Shown here: piece after piece, positions 25,324 through 36,632 of the stretch | How the letters are laid out: every line of letters begins with the position of its first letter | How positions within the stretch are numbered: the stretch's first letter is position 1 | DNA from: Zeus faber | Lineage: Eukaryota; Chordata; Actinopteri; Zeiformes; Zeidae | DNA: 64,000 nucleotides | Assembly (NCBI GenBank): GCA_960531495.1 | Contig: OY482859.1 | Coordinates: forward strand, 29,261,112 to 29,325,111 | Direction of reading: 5' to 3' | Translations under genes and position numbers: made by a program | The notes under the pieces: generated by a model | The model's database searches: none | The model's input: the letters and a program-made list of their open reading frames with translations, nothing else | What the model was told of the DNA's origin: nothing

Positions 25324-25715
25324 ACATCCGCCTCCGAGTGCGCGCCGAGTATTGCCAGCACGAGTCGGCGCTACAGGGCAACGTCTTCTCCAACAAGCAG
25401 GAGGCAGTGGAGAGGCAGTTTGAGCGCTTCAACCAGGCCAACACCATCCTCAAGTCGCGTGACCTTGGCTCCATCATCTGCGACATCAAGTTCTCTGAGC
25501 TCACCTACCTGGATGCCTTCTGGAGGGACTACATCAATGGCTCGCTGCTGGAGGCCCTTAAAGGCGTCTTCATCACAGACTCCCTCAAGCAGGCGGTGGG
25601 CCATGAGGCCATCAAGCTGCTGGTCAACGTGGACGAGGAGGACTACCAGGCGGGCAGGCGCAAGCTGCTCCGCAATCTGGTGGCGAGCGGGGGTGGAAAA
25701 GAGACTGCACCCTAG
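25324..25715 (+). CDS. dedd: DEDD, final coding exon
   Basis: It encodes the conserved C-terminal half, joined as D|IRLRVRAEYCQHESALQGN and continuing NQANTILKSRDLGSIICDIK, YLDAFWRDYINGSLLEALKG and VGHEAIKLLVNVDEEDY, with a short divergent tail ending ETAP and TAG at 25713-25715. This region is nearly invariant among vertebrate DEDD proteins. All four exons together give 1170 bases, 389 residues plus stop, with no frame problem, so the gene looks intact and functional. The bases are GC-rich and differ sharply from the AT-rich flanks, as expected for constrained coding sequence. Confidence 0.96.
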
Positions 25716-25754
25716 ACACTCATTCCAGAACAGGTGTTTAGTGCTCCGGGGAGG

Positions 25755-25789
<35 letters not shown>

Positions 25790-26089
25790 GGGGGGGGCGG
25801 GGGGGGGGGGATTACTGTGGTCTTTTTTTATTTTATTTTATTTTTATCCCACCCCCCCACCCCCTTATTTAGGGATCTAAATAAGATGCGCGATATGGGA
25901 CTCAGTATAGCTAACTTTCCATGCAACCTATCGATTGCCGCTTTTCATTTCGTGGCACAATATCGCAAAGGAAATTGGGGAGTTATAGCCAAGCCGCAGC
26001 ATTTCTTTGCTTGACATTTGGTTACCCTTGATCAGGACAACCCTCAATATTAAACAACTTGTGGGTTAAATTTGAAGAAGGAAAATAAA
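25716..26089 (+). other. dedd: DEDD 3' UTR with first poly(A) signal
   Basis: AATAAA at 26084-26089 is the first canonical poly(A) signal after the stop, giving a 3' UTR of about 0.4 kb. Another AATAAA near 29767 could serve a longer form. The UTR holds the GT/G-run listed next. Confidence 0.5.
25757..25810 (+). repeat. (GT)n plus G-run in the DEDD 3' UTR
   Basis: About 15 GT units (25757-25786), then 11 G, one C and 12 G (25787-25810), starting 42 bases after the DEDD stop. On the transcribed strand this can fold as a G-quadruplex. Confidence 0.9.
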
Positions 26090-27216
26090 GTTGTACGGCT
26101 GTCTTTTTGGTGTTTGCGCATCTCATTGATGGATACTCATCGCAATTCCCAACAATTAACTTTTACCTCACATCACACAAAACAAGAGACTGCAAGTCCG
26201 TTGTCACCTGCGTTCCAGAGGTGGAATTATTTCAAATACAGTTGATGTATTTGTCTTTTCAAACAAAAGCATATGTTTTTTTTTTTGTTTTGTTTTTTGT
26301 TTTTTTTAACTGCTAATTCTCTTGTGGATTGTTTCTTGGTGTATTACTGTAGGTACAGTAAGAACTGATTGGACTTCCCTGTTTAAAAGTTGTACCCCCT
26401 ATGTTGTGGAGTGGTGCAGGCCATGAGTTGACTTGAAAGTTTTCTATTCTTGACAAATGTGTAGCAGACAACCCCAAGATTTTATATTTGGGGGGTGGTT
26501 TGCCCTTGCAGTTGCCTGTTTTTTTTTGTGTCATTATTAGACATTTAAACTTACCTACTTGGTTATTCCGCAACAAACATGCTCACCAGTTGGCCAAAAG
26601 CTGTTACATTCAAAACACTTGGAATTTCGGTATAATTCGCAAGTTGAAATTGTAGCGTCTCTTGTCAAAATAATTTACCTATCTTTTCTTAAGGTTTCTG
26701 AAGAGTTTGAGTTGTGTTAAATGAAATATTCAATTAAGTTTTTATTAACGGAAGATATTGATTTAAAAAAAAAATAAAAAAAAAAAAAATGTTTTGGAAC
26801 GTCATTGTCAGCCTGCACTTCCTGCTTTTGTCGGATTGGTCACTTCTCGTAAACACCTAATTGGCATAATGGGTATATTAATTGGAAATGGAACTTGCAG
26901 GCAAATTGCTTTATAGGGATATTTTTGCTTGATCTAAAAAAAAGTTGTCACCATATAAATAATATTTGGAATGTTCGGTCTTTTCAATTGAAGAAATCCA
27001 CCCCAGACATCTTGTTCTGTATAGCATCAGAGGCTAAATTACCAAAATATTGATGACATTATTGTAATTTACTTTTGATTGACTGTGCTGTATAGAGAGG
27101 CAAACTTTCACATTGGTGGGTACGTGTTAAGAATATATTGACACTATTGATACCTAAATTGTTTTATCTTTCAGAAATATGCATGCATAGATGACAGTGT
27201 TACTGACTCTTAGCTA

Positions 27217-27446
27217 CAGTGGAATGCAAAGGTTGGGCAGCCAGGTCAAAGTGCATGTTACAATGAATATCAAAATGAATGGAGGGTGAGCTGACCTATA
27301 AACTATGAAGTCAAACATGACACCTTTCTTCAAAGTTCTAAGCAACATTATTTTAATTCATTTTTTTACAAGTCAGCTTTCAGTCACAGATATTATTTTA
27401 ATATATCTATTTTGACCTGTGGTGCCCAAACCTTAGCATTCCGCTG
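27217..27446. mobile_element. Tc1/mariner-type MITE
   Basis: A 230-bp element with inverted ends CAGTGGAATGCAAAGGTTGG and, in reverse complement, CAGCGGAATGCTAAGGTTTG, flanked by TA on both sides (27215-27216 and 27447-27448). It is non-coding. Confidence 0.75.
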
Positions 27447-27740
27447 TATGTTGGAATGCTGTGCATTTACTTTGGGGGGTTTAAAGCCTGAGTCAACTGC
27501 TGAGAACGTTCTGATTTAATTTCTACTTTTTTTTTTTTTTTGGATATTCATCCATAATTACATCTAGGACAGATAAATCTTAAATGTTCTAGGTCTTTGA
27601 GAAATGCTTGTATAAGATTGAAAATTAATATCTTTATTTGCCATTCATTTAAGGAAGCACTGGAAAAAAACTAACTGCAACCAATTTGAATTAATTTTAT
27701 TTTTACCGTATCAAAATCTCTAACAGTGGAGAAACTTACA

Positions 27741-27785
27741 TTACATTTAGCAGACGCTTTTATCCAAAGCGACTTTGACATTCTA
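27741..27785. repeat. Widespread fish interspersed-repeat motif
   Basis: It contains TTTAGCAGACGCTTTTATCC followed by AAAGCGACTT, a motif I recall as very common in teleost genomes. The family name was not determined and the limits of the whole repeat are unclear. Confidence 0.45.
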
Positions 27786-29051
27786 AGTCATATTGGTCTG
27801 AGTTGAGACCACGCAGTCCTCAACACATGAATATTATTGTTTCACCTTAATCATCTTTACAATTCACAACGACATCGATATCCGATATTTAAAGCCAGTT
27901 TTTGAAACTACATGGTCACTTAATTACTGCAGAGCTATGCTCACAGCTTGGGCCAGGTATCAAAATTTGAATGTATCTACCAAATTCCATACTAGAATTG
28001 ATTATCCAAGTATGGGTAATGCTAGAGTAGTATATGTATGCTTAAGATCTTTTAGTGCCAAAAGGAAAAGATTTGATGTATTGTGTAAATTTGCATTTGC
28101 TTATCCTTTTGTCTAAAAATATTTTTTTCCTTCAACATCGTATATCTGGTTAAAAATAACAAATTGGTCTATCAAAATATTATTTAGGAATGGGTATTAA
28201 AGTCCAGGTATCTGTAATACTACAGATATTGTAAATTCTGTTCCCAGCCCTATTCTTAGCAGAACTTGCAACTACCTTTTGGACAATACAGTTTGATCAA
28301 AATTGCATAGTGGGGTAACTAATGAGGGGTTATGTTGATGTATTCTAAGAAATATGAAGTATTGACTTTCAGTTGATGCTTAACGCTTTTTGGACTTGTT
28401 TCAGTAGACAAGTTATGGTATCTTGTAGGAGAAATCTACTTTGCCCCCCAAAAAAGAAAAAATATATTCACTGCAGTTTTTGGTAATTGACTCAGACCTT
28501 CGGAACCCGCTGTATATTTTGACTATAATGTGAAGCTTTGTGTTTTATTATTAAACAAGACTTTCCACCCACCAAAATGATTAGCGTGTACTGGTGTGGA
28601 CCCAAGGCTTTGAGATGCGTTCTTGTTACTCCTGAATGTAACTGACTGAGGACCAAGCATTAAGATTTGACATTTGAAGTTTGTCTTGCCTAAATAACAA
28701 AAGAAAGTCACACTGATAAAATGCTTGGGTTATGTAGTTCCATTGGCGATTTTTCTGTGGTCAGAGGAATTCCCACTCAAATTGTGTTTCAATGAAACTT
28801 CTAATGATTGGCTGTCCAGTGACGTCAAATCTGTTCCTTTTGTTATGAATTTGACTTTTAGGGATTATTCTCCAGGAAGGCAAGATTTTTGCCCCATTTC
28901 AATTTAGCTTCTAATGTTATATATGAGAACATAAAATACCTGCAGAGTTTTTCCTGAATCATGTAAATGGTGATCTGTTTTCGATTGATACATCTTCTAA
29001 ATTTGCGCTACAGATTTTCCTAAATATGCTCAAATCGGGTTAAGAGGAAGG

Positions 29052-29078
29052 CCCCCCCCCCCCCCCCCCCAAAAAAAA
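29052..29078. repeat. C-run followed by A-run
   Basis: 19 consecutive C, then 8 A. It is a simple homopolymer tract and prone to assembly error. Confidence 0.9.
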
Positions 29079-29900
29079 CAAACAAAACAAAAAAAACTAT
29101 CCAATTCTATCTCCAGTGTTATGCCGATCCATGGATGCATGTTGGAAAAGAGAAAGCTCATCACTTCATCGTTTACTGTGAAATAACAAAGCGGGTCTAG
29201 ATTTCTACTTCGTAATTTCATATCAAAAGGGTTCACGTTTGTATCTTATATCAGTTACTTTATGTTCTCTCAATTTGTGTGTTTGACTTGTTTTACACAG
29301 CGGTCTTTATACTTGATTGCATGTGATCTGTTATGTTCCCCATGCAGTATAAGACGAGCTATTGCTTTGGCATTCCTCAAATCTTAATTTTTTTTGGCCT
29401 AAAAAGCAAGACCGTTGGAAGCTTGTTAATAAATTAGCAGGCAGGGTTTTTTGTTTTTGTCAAAGACCTGAAAAGTCAGACTTGAAGGCCCGCTGAGCTG
29501 AGCACTATCCATTTTTCTTACTTGAGACCTTCCAAAAGATCAAACCTTTTAATATTTGCCTGCAAGCAAAATCATGTGGTCACCGTTAACAAGTCCAGCG
29601 AGAAATTTGTCACATAATTTCCCCTGTTTTGCCTTATGACATTTTCAATTTCTTTGTAAATTTATTTCATTTTTTGTTTACCAAGAAACATTGTGGTATT
29701 ATGTGGATATTTACATGGTTATAGTTGACTAGCACATTTGTCTGTACAATTACATTGTTTCAAGTCAATAAAATAATGTATAATCAAACAAGATGGTGGT
29801 AAACGAACCAGTATTCATTTGTTAATATATGCAAACGGTAACTTCTGAAATCTGGTGGCCAACCAAAACATGGCAAGCTGGTTTATCAATATTTTGTTAA

Positions 29901-31180
29901 AGGAAAGGTTTTCTATTTTTCAACCTTGGCCATATTAAAATATTGGATCATCATAATTTATGATGTTGTTCCATACTTAGCTCAACCTCACTTTATTATT
30001 GAAAATCTTACCACTCTGCTGCAACTTCCCATTGTCCTTAAAAGTCCAATGGGACAAACGTTTAAGAACAAAAAAACAGTTAAATCTCCTTTTCGAAAAC
30101 AGGATGCTCACAATATTTGTTGTAATATGTTATACCAGAAAAAAAATGTTCACAAGGGAGTTCATGGTTTTGACCTGATTCTACTTCCACAATCTTTTTC
30201 CACAATCACTTCCATCCATCTGTTTTGGCTACATCGGCACTAATGTAAGATACCACAAACAAGAAGAATTGCTTACTACTGCTGCAATTGCAAAAAGTAG
30301 ATTTTAATAAAATATAATTGAATTACAGTAATATTATTTAAATTATATAACTGTTCAAAAAATAGGTTCCAAGAATACACAAACACGTGATTTCAATGGA
30401 AGTTTCCCCTTTTTGTCAGGAAAATTTCAAGTTTTGAAAGTAGGGATGTTAATTAACCGTTTAACCGTTAACAGATAATAACAATGTTGACCGTTATTGC
30501 TATCAGTTAAACAATTAAAAATATATATAAAAAAATAATAATAATAATTACAAAAAAAGTTGCATGGTAAAAGAAAAAATGGGGTCAACAGATGCAACTT
30601 GGGTTTACAACATTACCGCCTACCCCCTTATGCAAGGGGGAGGGACAGTCTATTAAACATATGGGGGACGTTTTTGTATGTGCCCCATTATTGTTAATTA
30701 TTTCTCAGGCAGTACTTGACTCAGAATTTTGTCAGTTTAATCGGATTTGGCTTTTCAATGCGAATTTTCGACTTCGGTGGTGAGGCGCACGGCTCTTCGC
30801 GATCAGGGCACACAGAGAGCTGTGTTCGCATATAAAAATATATTTATGAATCCCCTTGTTTATAATTTTAATTTGTAAAGTCCAATAAAAGACCACCTTT
30901 TTTTTTTTCAGGGGACAGTGCCCTTATATTTTAATCTTGTCTGATAATGGTTATTGATCGGTTAACAAGAGTCGGCTGTCGGTCAGAAAAATAATTCTAA
31001 ATTAGCATCCCTATTTTAAAGGCTTAAACATTTGCCCCTTTGTACTGTATTTAAGCACAGTGAGAAGCTGCAGCAAAGTGTTACGTTTCTCAAGAGGCGA
31101 TGCAAGGCTATAAACAGTTATAAATGATGGGAACCAGCTTTTTAACAAGGCCTGGGTTGAAAAATGGGCGGATCTATCCT
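29901..31180. mobile_element. TTAA-type (piggyBac-like) element abutting the UGT stop codon
   Basis: TTAA flanks both ends (29897-29900 and 31181-31184). The ends are inverted copies: AGGAAAGG then TATTTTTCAACCTTGGCC on the left, and AGGATAGA then CATTTTTCAACCCAGGCC on the right in reverse complement. Similarity continues inside the arms (CTGCTGCAACTTCCCATTGT against CTGCAGCTTCTCACTGTG). It has no transposase. A hAT-like element is nested at 30441-31013. The right-hand TTAA supplies the TAA stop codon of the UGT gene. TTTATT at 29989-29994 would be AATAAA for the UGT transcript. Confidence 0.75.
30441..31013. mobile_element. Non-autonomous hAT-like element
   Basis: Ends TAGGGATGTTAATT and, in reverse complement, TAGGGATGCTAATT. 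The flanks TTTGAAAG (30433-30440) and TTTTAAAG (31014-31021) look like an 8-bp target duplication with one change. It is 573 bp long with no coding. Fragments of the family occur at 11140 and 14870. Confidence 0.75.
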
Positions 31181-32800
31181 TTAATGCACTTTGACTTTCC
31201 CTCCTCCCATGATTAGGCAATAAAAAACTTTGCAACTTATCCAGACCACCAGCAGGGAAGCCACTGCACCACTGAGGAGAAATAGCAGGACATCCACACT
31301 ATGATAAGAATACCAGGGCATCTTATAGGACTCCGTGCGTAAGTGTGCTGCTCCTTTGTGCCTCATCACAAATTCTATCCAAAACGCAGCCCTTTGAATT
31401 GGTTTGATAGGCTGGTCATGGTGAAGCCGGGACATTTTCTGCATGTTCTGCTGATAGGGCTTTTCCGGGTCCAGGAGTTCCTTTAACGAGTCCGTCAGGT
31501 CGTCCATGCCCAGCGCCATTACGTCCAGAACCTTGGCCACGGCCCTGGCCTCCAGACGAACCATGTTGTCGAACTGGTCGAAGATGAGAGGGAGTCCGAG
31601 CATCGGAACCCCATGGTAAACAGCCTCGTAAATCCCATTTGTTCCCCCGTGTGTGACAAAGACCCTGGTTTTAGGATGGCCCAACAGGTCGTTCTGTGGC
31701 AGCCAATCTAAAATGAGCGTGTTATTGCCCAGCGTCGAAGGCTTCTCTCCCAGGTGCCTCCACACGACTTTCTGAGGCAAACGAGCAAATGCAGCAGCCA
31801 CCACCTCAGATGTTTCTGGGAGAAGACTCCCTAGCAGAGTCCCGAGAGCCATGACGATGACGCCGTGCTCCCCAGAGCTCTGCATAAAGGCCTCCAGCTC
31901 TGCTGACAGCGGCTTGGATGGCTTGCATTGGAAGCCCCCCATGTAAACTACATTGGGCATTGTCGGGCGTGGGAACTCGAACACAAAGTCCACTCTCATG
32001 AGCCACAGGTCTGCCCCTTGGATGAGTGAGTAGATGTTGGAGTCCGGGCTGATGTACTCATCACACAATCTTTGGTAAAGGGGCCTCACCACAATGTGAT
32101 CGATATAAAGTCCGATACCGTAATGCAAGAAGTTTTTCAGCTTGTTGCCTAAGCTCATCTTGTCTGAGACCAGAGACCCAAGAGTTGGGACATAAGACAG
32201 AGGTGATGGAGCTATGGCAAAGTGGCCTTCAGCATTGGTGATCCAACGGACGTTGAGCACTGTTGGGAGCCCCAAATATTTTCCTACAACTAACCCTCCT
32301 GCAAATCCAGGATCAGTCAGAATCAGGTCAAATTTTGATGCTTTTAATTGCCCGTTTAACTTCTTATTCTCAATGATCAATCTGGCCAGCTCGGCGCTGT
32401 CCCTGTGAGATTCCTCCAGTAAGCTGATCATCTCCTGCTGCAGTGCAATGAAGGAGGACATGGACCACTGTGAGGTCCAAATCTCCAGGTTTCTTTTGAG
32501 GAAAGAGGCCATGTATTTAGGGTCCTCCAGGCTGCTGGCCCTCGGGACTGGAACTGTCACGGAGGTGTAGTGGGCCGCTTCCTCTGAAATGTACCAACTA
32601 GAGGAGGAGCGCACGACAGTTATGATGTGCCCCCTCTTGTGCAGTTCTCTCAAGAGGATGTTCATGTTAAGCCAGTGACTGCCATCTACAGGATACACAA
32701 GAATCTTGCCAGCCTGGGTGTCGGCTGGTAAATTCCACCAGATGCTTGCAAGGAGAAGTGGGGCTAAAGGTCGGAGAATCCTGGGTGTTGCTGTCCACAT
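31181..32800 (-). CDS. ugt5: UDP-glucuronosyltransferase, UGT5-like, single coding exon
   Basis: A 539-residue UGT transfers glucuronic acid from UDP-glucuronate to small lipophilic acceptors in the endoplasmic reticulum lumen. Features in order: a hydrophobic signal peptide (residues 1-30, LAPLLLASIWW); the catalytic His in GSHWLNM (His42); the partner Asp in LILTDPGFAGG (Asp163); the family signature at 366-410 (WLPQNDLLGHP, FVTHGGTNGIYEAVYHGVP, LPLIFDQ), which binds UDP-sugar; and a C-terminal membrane segment at about 503-524 followed by a short tail GGGKVKVH. The length is normal for the family and the frame is intact. A coding region on one exon is typical of the teleost UGT5 family, against the multi-exon UGT1/UGT2 genes. 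The last residues lack an obvious dilysine ER-retention motif. The stop codon lies on the TTAA of the neighbouring element. Confidence 0.95.
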   Translation of the reverse strand: MWTATPRILRPLAPLLLASIWWNLPADTQAGKILVYPVDGSHWLNMNILLRELHKRGHIITVVRSSSSWYISEEAAHYTSVTVPVPRASSLEDPKYMASFLKRNLEIWTSQWSMSSFIALQQEMISLLEESHRDSAELARLIIENKKLNGQLKASKFDLILTDPGFAGGLVVGKYLGLPTVLNVRWITNAEGHFAIAPSPLSYVPTLGSLVSDKMSLGNKLKNFLHYGIGLYIDHIVVRPLYQRLCDEYISPDSNIYSLIQGADLWLMRVDFVFEFPRPTMPNVVYMGGFQCKPSKPLSAELEAFMQSSGEHGVIVMALGTLLGSLLPETSEVVAAAFARLPQKVVWRHLGEKPSTLGNNTLILDWLPQNDLLGHPKTRVFVTHGGTNGIYEAVYHGVPMLGLPLIFDQFDNMVRLEARAVAKVLDVMALGMDDLTDSLKELLDPEKPYQQNMQKMSRLHHDQPIKPIQRAAFWIEFVMRHKGAAHLRTESYKMPWYSYHSVDVLLFLLSGAVASLLVVWISCKVFYCLIMGGGKVKVH

Positions 32801-32815
32801 TGCTTTATCTTTTCT
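32801..32815 (-). promoter_or_regulatory. ugt5: Splice acceptor just before the UGT start
   Basis: Read on the minus strand, a T-run then TTGCCAG precedes AAAAGATAAAGCAATG. This looks like a 3' splice site 13 bases before the ATG, implying at least one non-coding upstream exon. That exon was not identified. Confidence 0.5.
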
Positions 32816-33936
32816 GGCAAAAAAAAGATGATTTAAATTGATTAGCTGTTTAGCTGAGTTCTACAGTATGTTATATATTTCTATAATATTTTACAGTTTT
32901 CTGTAAATTAGAACGTTTTAGCCATATATTACAAGAGTGCGAGAGTTGCGGTGCAGTGTCCCCCACAAGCTTGGAGCATAGCAACAAAAGTGGGAACAAA
33001 CTTTTAAGTTAGGCCTTGTAGATCTAATTTGAGTCAAGATTCAGCAAGTGGATTGCTTATTTCTTGCCATGCTCACACCCCATTTCCGCACATAACTTAT
33101 GGCTTGAGGAGGGTGACTCCACCCACTGAAGCAGAGCATCAGGAACACAATGGGTATAGAGGTACGTTAGAATGGCTCTAATGCATAATCTAAGTGGTAT
33201 TTTCCAGTAAAAAACTTCAAAAACATGTTTGGGGAGCTCAGAGACATATACCGATCAGCCACAGCATTAAAACCAATGACAGGTGAAGTGAATAACATTG
33301 GAATGTTGGAAGCAGGAAAAATGGGCACACTTCAGGATCTGAGCGTCTTTGACAAGGGTCAAATTGTGATGCTAGACTGCTTGGTCAGAGCATCTCCAAA
33401 ATGGCAGGTCTTGCTGGGTTAGAACTTACCAAAGGGGTCCAAAGAAGGACAACCGGTAAACTGGCGACAGGGTCACACGCCCAATGCTCATTGATACGCG
33501 TGGGAAGCGAAGTTTAGTCCATCTGGTCTGATCCCACAGAAGAGCTACTGTAGCACAAATTGCTGAAAAAGTTAATGCCGGCTATGATAAAAAAGGTGTC
33601 AGAACACACAGTGCATTGCAGCTTGTTGCATATGGGGCTGCGTAGCTGCAGACGGACCGGTTAGAGTGCCCATGCTGACTCCTGTCCACTGCCGAAAGTG
33701 CCTACAATGGGCACATAAGCGTCATAACTGAACCATGGAACAATGGGAGCATTGTTAGGCGGGTCAGAGCTGTTTTGGTGGCACGATCTGGACCTTCACA
33801 ATATTAGGCAGGTGGTTTTTATGTTGTAGCTGATGGGGGTATATTAACTTGTGTAAAAAGGAGCATAATAGGCCCACTTTAAAACATTTGTCCCAGTTTA
33901 ACAGTATAGTTCAGATATAACCTCTTTATTCTTTTT
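32816..33936. other. UGT upstream region with an internally deleted Tc1 copy
   Basis: 32816-33250 shows no feature I can name. 33251-33839 is listed as a Tc1 copy. The promoter of the UGT could lie anywhere between here and 35 kb. Confidence 0.4.
33251..33839 (+). mobile_element. Tc1-like element, internally deleted
   Basis: The ends read CCGATCAGCCACAGCATTAA on the left and, in reverse complement, CCCCCATCAGCTACAACATA on the right, with TA outside each. The body contains ACAGGTGAAGTGAATAACAT and, near the right end, CACAATATTAGGCAGGTGG. This is the same family as the split element at 35517-42706. At about 590 bp it is less than half the usual size, and the transposase centre is deleted. Confidence 0.85.
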
Positions 33937-34946
33937 ATTCTAACGAGACCTCAACCATGTCTCTGCGTCCTGCCGTTGTCATATTTCCTATAGTTTTAGC
34001 CCGAAAAACGCAGAGAATATAAAAAAAAAAAAATAAGTCAGCCCAATAACAACAGGGATCCAGACCTATGGGGTGGACCCTAATTATAAACTTTTCACAA
34101 CACTATGTGTTTGACACATGCATGTAAATACCTACACACACAAAATGTGTCAACGTGTCAAAATGTCATCAACAATGCAACTCACTTTGACCGATGTGCT
34201 CATATACCTGAGTTATATTCCAATTCGGAATTCTTTTACACACTCAAATCATCCCAAAGTGTCGGCCACCGGTTAAAACTCCTTGTTGCATGCAAAAGTC
34301 TGCAAATCCTTCTTGGAAATAGTTGTTGAAAACCTTGTTTTGTTTCAACCTAAAGTTTAAAACACCTCACCCATTTGTCCACTCTTAGACCTCCACTGTA
34401 GAAGAGTTTTTGAACTTTGGCACATATCTGACATAACCTAGAAAAGAATGTACAACCTACTGGAAGCATGTGTTTTTTCTCCTCCAAATGTAGATCGATA
34501 TTGATCAAACTCGAACGACAAGATGTCTGAAACTTCCCGGTTCTAATGAAACCTCAACCATGTCTCTGTGTACTGCCATTGTCATATTTCCTATAGATTT
34601 AGCCTGAAAAACGCAGAGACGATTAAAAAAAAAAAATTTGTCTGCATGTAAATACCTACACACATATTCTCAAAATGTCATCAACAATGCAACTCACCTT
34701 GATCGATGTGCTCATATACCTGCGTTATATTCCAATCCGTAATTCTTTTACACACTCAAATCATCCCAAAGTGTTGTCCACCGGTTAAAACTCCTTGAAA
34801 ACCTTGTTTTTGTTTCAACCTAAAGTTTAAAACACCTCTCCACTTTGTCCACTGTAAGGACTCCACTGCAGAAGATTTTTGAACTTTGACACATATCTGA
34901 CATAACCCGGCAAAGAATGTACAACATACTGGAAGCATGTGTTTTT
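33937..34946. repeat. Diverged tandem duplication upstream of the UGT
   Basis: Copy 1 (about 33950-34475) and copy 2 (about 34548-34946) share, in order, CCTCAACCATGTCTCTG, GAAAAACGCAGAGA, TGTCATCAACAATGCAACTC, GATGTGCTCATATACCTG, ACACACTCAAATCATCCCAA, CAACCTAAAGTTTAAAACAC and ACTGGAAGCATGTGTTTTT. Copy 2 has small deletions, and the two differ at many single positions, so the duplication is not recent. No coding frame is conserved between them. Confidence 0.85.
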
Positions 34947-35478
34947 AATTCATTTGCCCCCGCCCCCAAAACCACACACTGCCCATGTTGCAGTACAAAT
35001 TTTAATGAGTGTTGCAAATGAGTTGCACATTTTCAAGCTGTTGCCTAACATTGCCACGGCCACAAATCCAAGAGAACTATTGTGCTTTTCCAGATACAAA
35101 GTAAAATACACTGGGTGTGTATGGGAGTGTGAGAGCTTGTTGATGTCTTTCTTTTCTATGGATATCTTTAGGGTTCTGGGGTTTGGAGTTGAACCTTTGG
35201 AAAAGTCATGTACCATCACTGGTAATTTTCAAATTAATTACCTCTCTCGCTTATAGCTGAATTGTGAAATATTTGTTCTGTGCCGATTGCAAAATATTCC
35301 AACAGCACGTGTCTTAACATGTATTATCAAAGTAAAGTGTATAGCTATATATCCTTGTCGACAGATATGGGTTTATCATGTCACTTGTCCTGGAAACACA
35401 CAATGTGCTTTAAAAAGTAATTCATTATAATTAATTATTGCACAAGTTCATGCCAGGGATTCTGTATATTCTGTAATT
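34947..35478. other. Sequence between the duplication and the Tc1 nest
   Basis: I see no gene or element that can be supported here. Confidence 0.4.
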
Positions 35479-35515
35479 TATATATATATATATATATATA
35501 TATAAATATATATGC
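35479..35515. repeat. (AT)n microsatellite
   Basis: An AT run immediately left of the split Tc1 element, which targets TA. Confidence 0.9.
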
Positions 35516-36508
35516 ATACACACACGAATCAGCCATAAGATTAAAACCCCTGACAGGTGAAGTGAATAACATTGCTCATCTCGTTCTAATGGGTTAATGG
35601 TGGCTATGATGGAAAGGTGTCAGAACACGCAATGCATCACAGCTTACTGCGTATTGGGCTGCATAGCCACAGACCGGTCAGAGTGCCCATGCTGACCCCT
35701 TTCTACCATCGAAAGCTCCTACAATGAGAACGTGAGTGTCAGAACTAGACCATGGAGCAATGGAAGAAGGTGGCCTGGTCTGATAAATCACGTTCCAATC
35801 ATGTGGTTGGCCCGGTTCGTGTGTGTCATTAACCTGGGCTGAAGATGGCACAAGGATGTACTATGAACAAGAAGGCAAGCCGGCCGAGGCAGTGTGATGC
35901 TCTGGGCAATGTTCTGCTAAGAAGCCTGACATTCTTTTGGATGTTACTTTGACACGTACCACCTACCTAAACATTGTTGCAGACCCTTGTTTTTTTTTCT
36001 TTTTTTTTACCTGTGCTGTCAGCATGCTAGTCATACAACACAGAGTATTTGTATGCTATTGCATCTAGGACAGAGTTAGTCTGCAAGTCGAGTTTAACTT
36101 CTAAACCTGCAATGCAACTCTTTATTAAAAATCATAAAGAACTGCACAATGTGTCTTGTGGACGACGTATAGGATTACAAGAGTACAGTTTTTTGTTATA
36201 CAGAGCTGCCACCAATCCCCCTCTTTGGAGAACTATTTTACCATGTTTGGGTCTATAAAAAACGACATCACTACTCCAAGAGGGGGAGATTCACCACAGG
36301 TGAGACAATAAAACATACAACCAAACAACATGTACATGGAAAACATAAACATCGGACGACAACATGTATTGAAAAACAGAGTTAATCAGGTCCCGGAAAA
36401 CTGGACCAGCAATTGGGCACGTTGCCTCTTCCTGTCATAGTTATGGCGGTTAATGAGGGAGGAAATGAGAGTAATGCAACCATGAGGGTGCTGGGCTGCA
36501 TTTAAAGC

Positions 36509-36511
<3 letters not shown>

Positions 36512-36565
<54 letters not shown>

Positions 36566-36632
36566 TGTGTGTGTGACGGGACCGCCTCTCTGTGTGTGTG
36601 TGTGTGTGTGTGTGTGCGTGCGTGCGAGTGTA
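36512..36632. repeat. Compound (GT)n microsatellite
   Basis: Two GT runs separated by a short unique stretch (GACGGGACCGCCTCTC). Confidence 0.93.

Larger units (their letters stand above)
26090..29896. other. Intergenic region between convergent DEDD and UGT
   Basis: AT-rich sequence without a supported gene. It holds the MITE at 27217-27446, a repeat motif at 27741-27785 and a C-run at 29052. A TTTATT (AATAAA on the minus strand) near 29662 could be the ancestral poly(A) signal of the UGT gene. Confidence 0.5.

Noticed and set aside
25420-25872. Alternative 150-codon frame overlapping the last DEDD exon
   Set aside because: It is the +1 frame of a GC-rich coding exon running into the GT/G-run. 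The true DEDD frame is certain.
29926-30243. A 105-codon plus-strand frame
   Set aside because: It lies inside the arm of the TTAA element, and its only similarity is to the opposite arm of that element.
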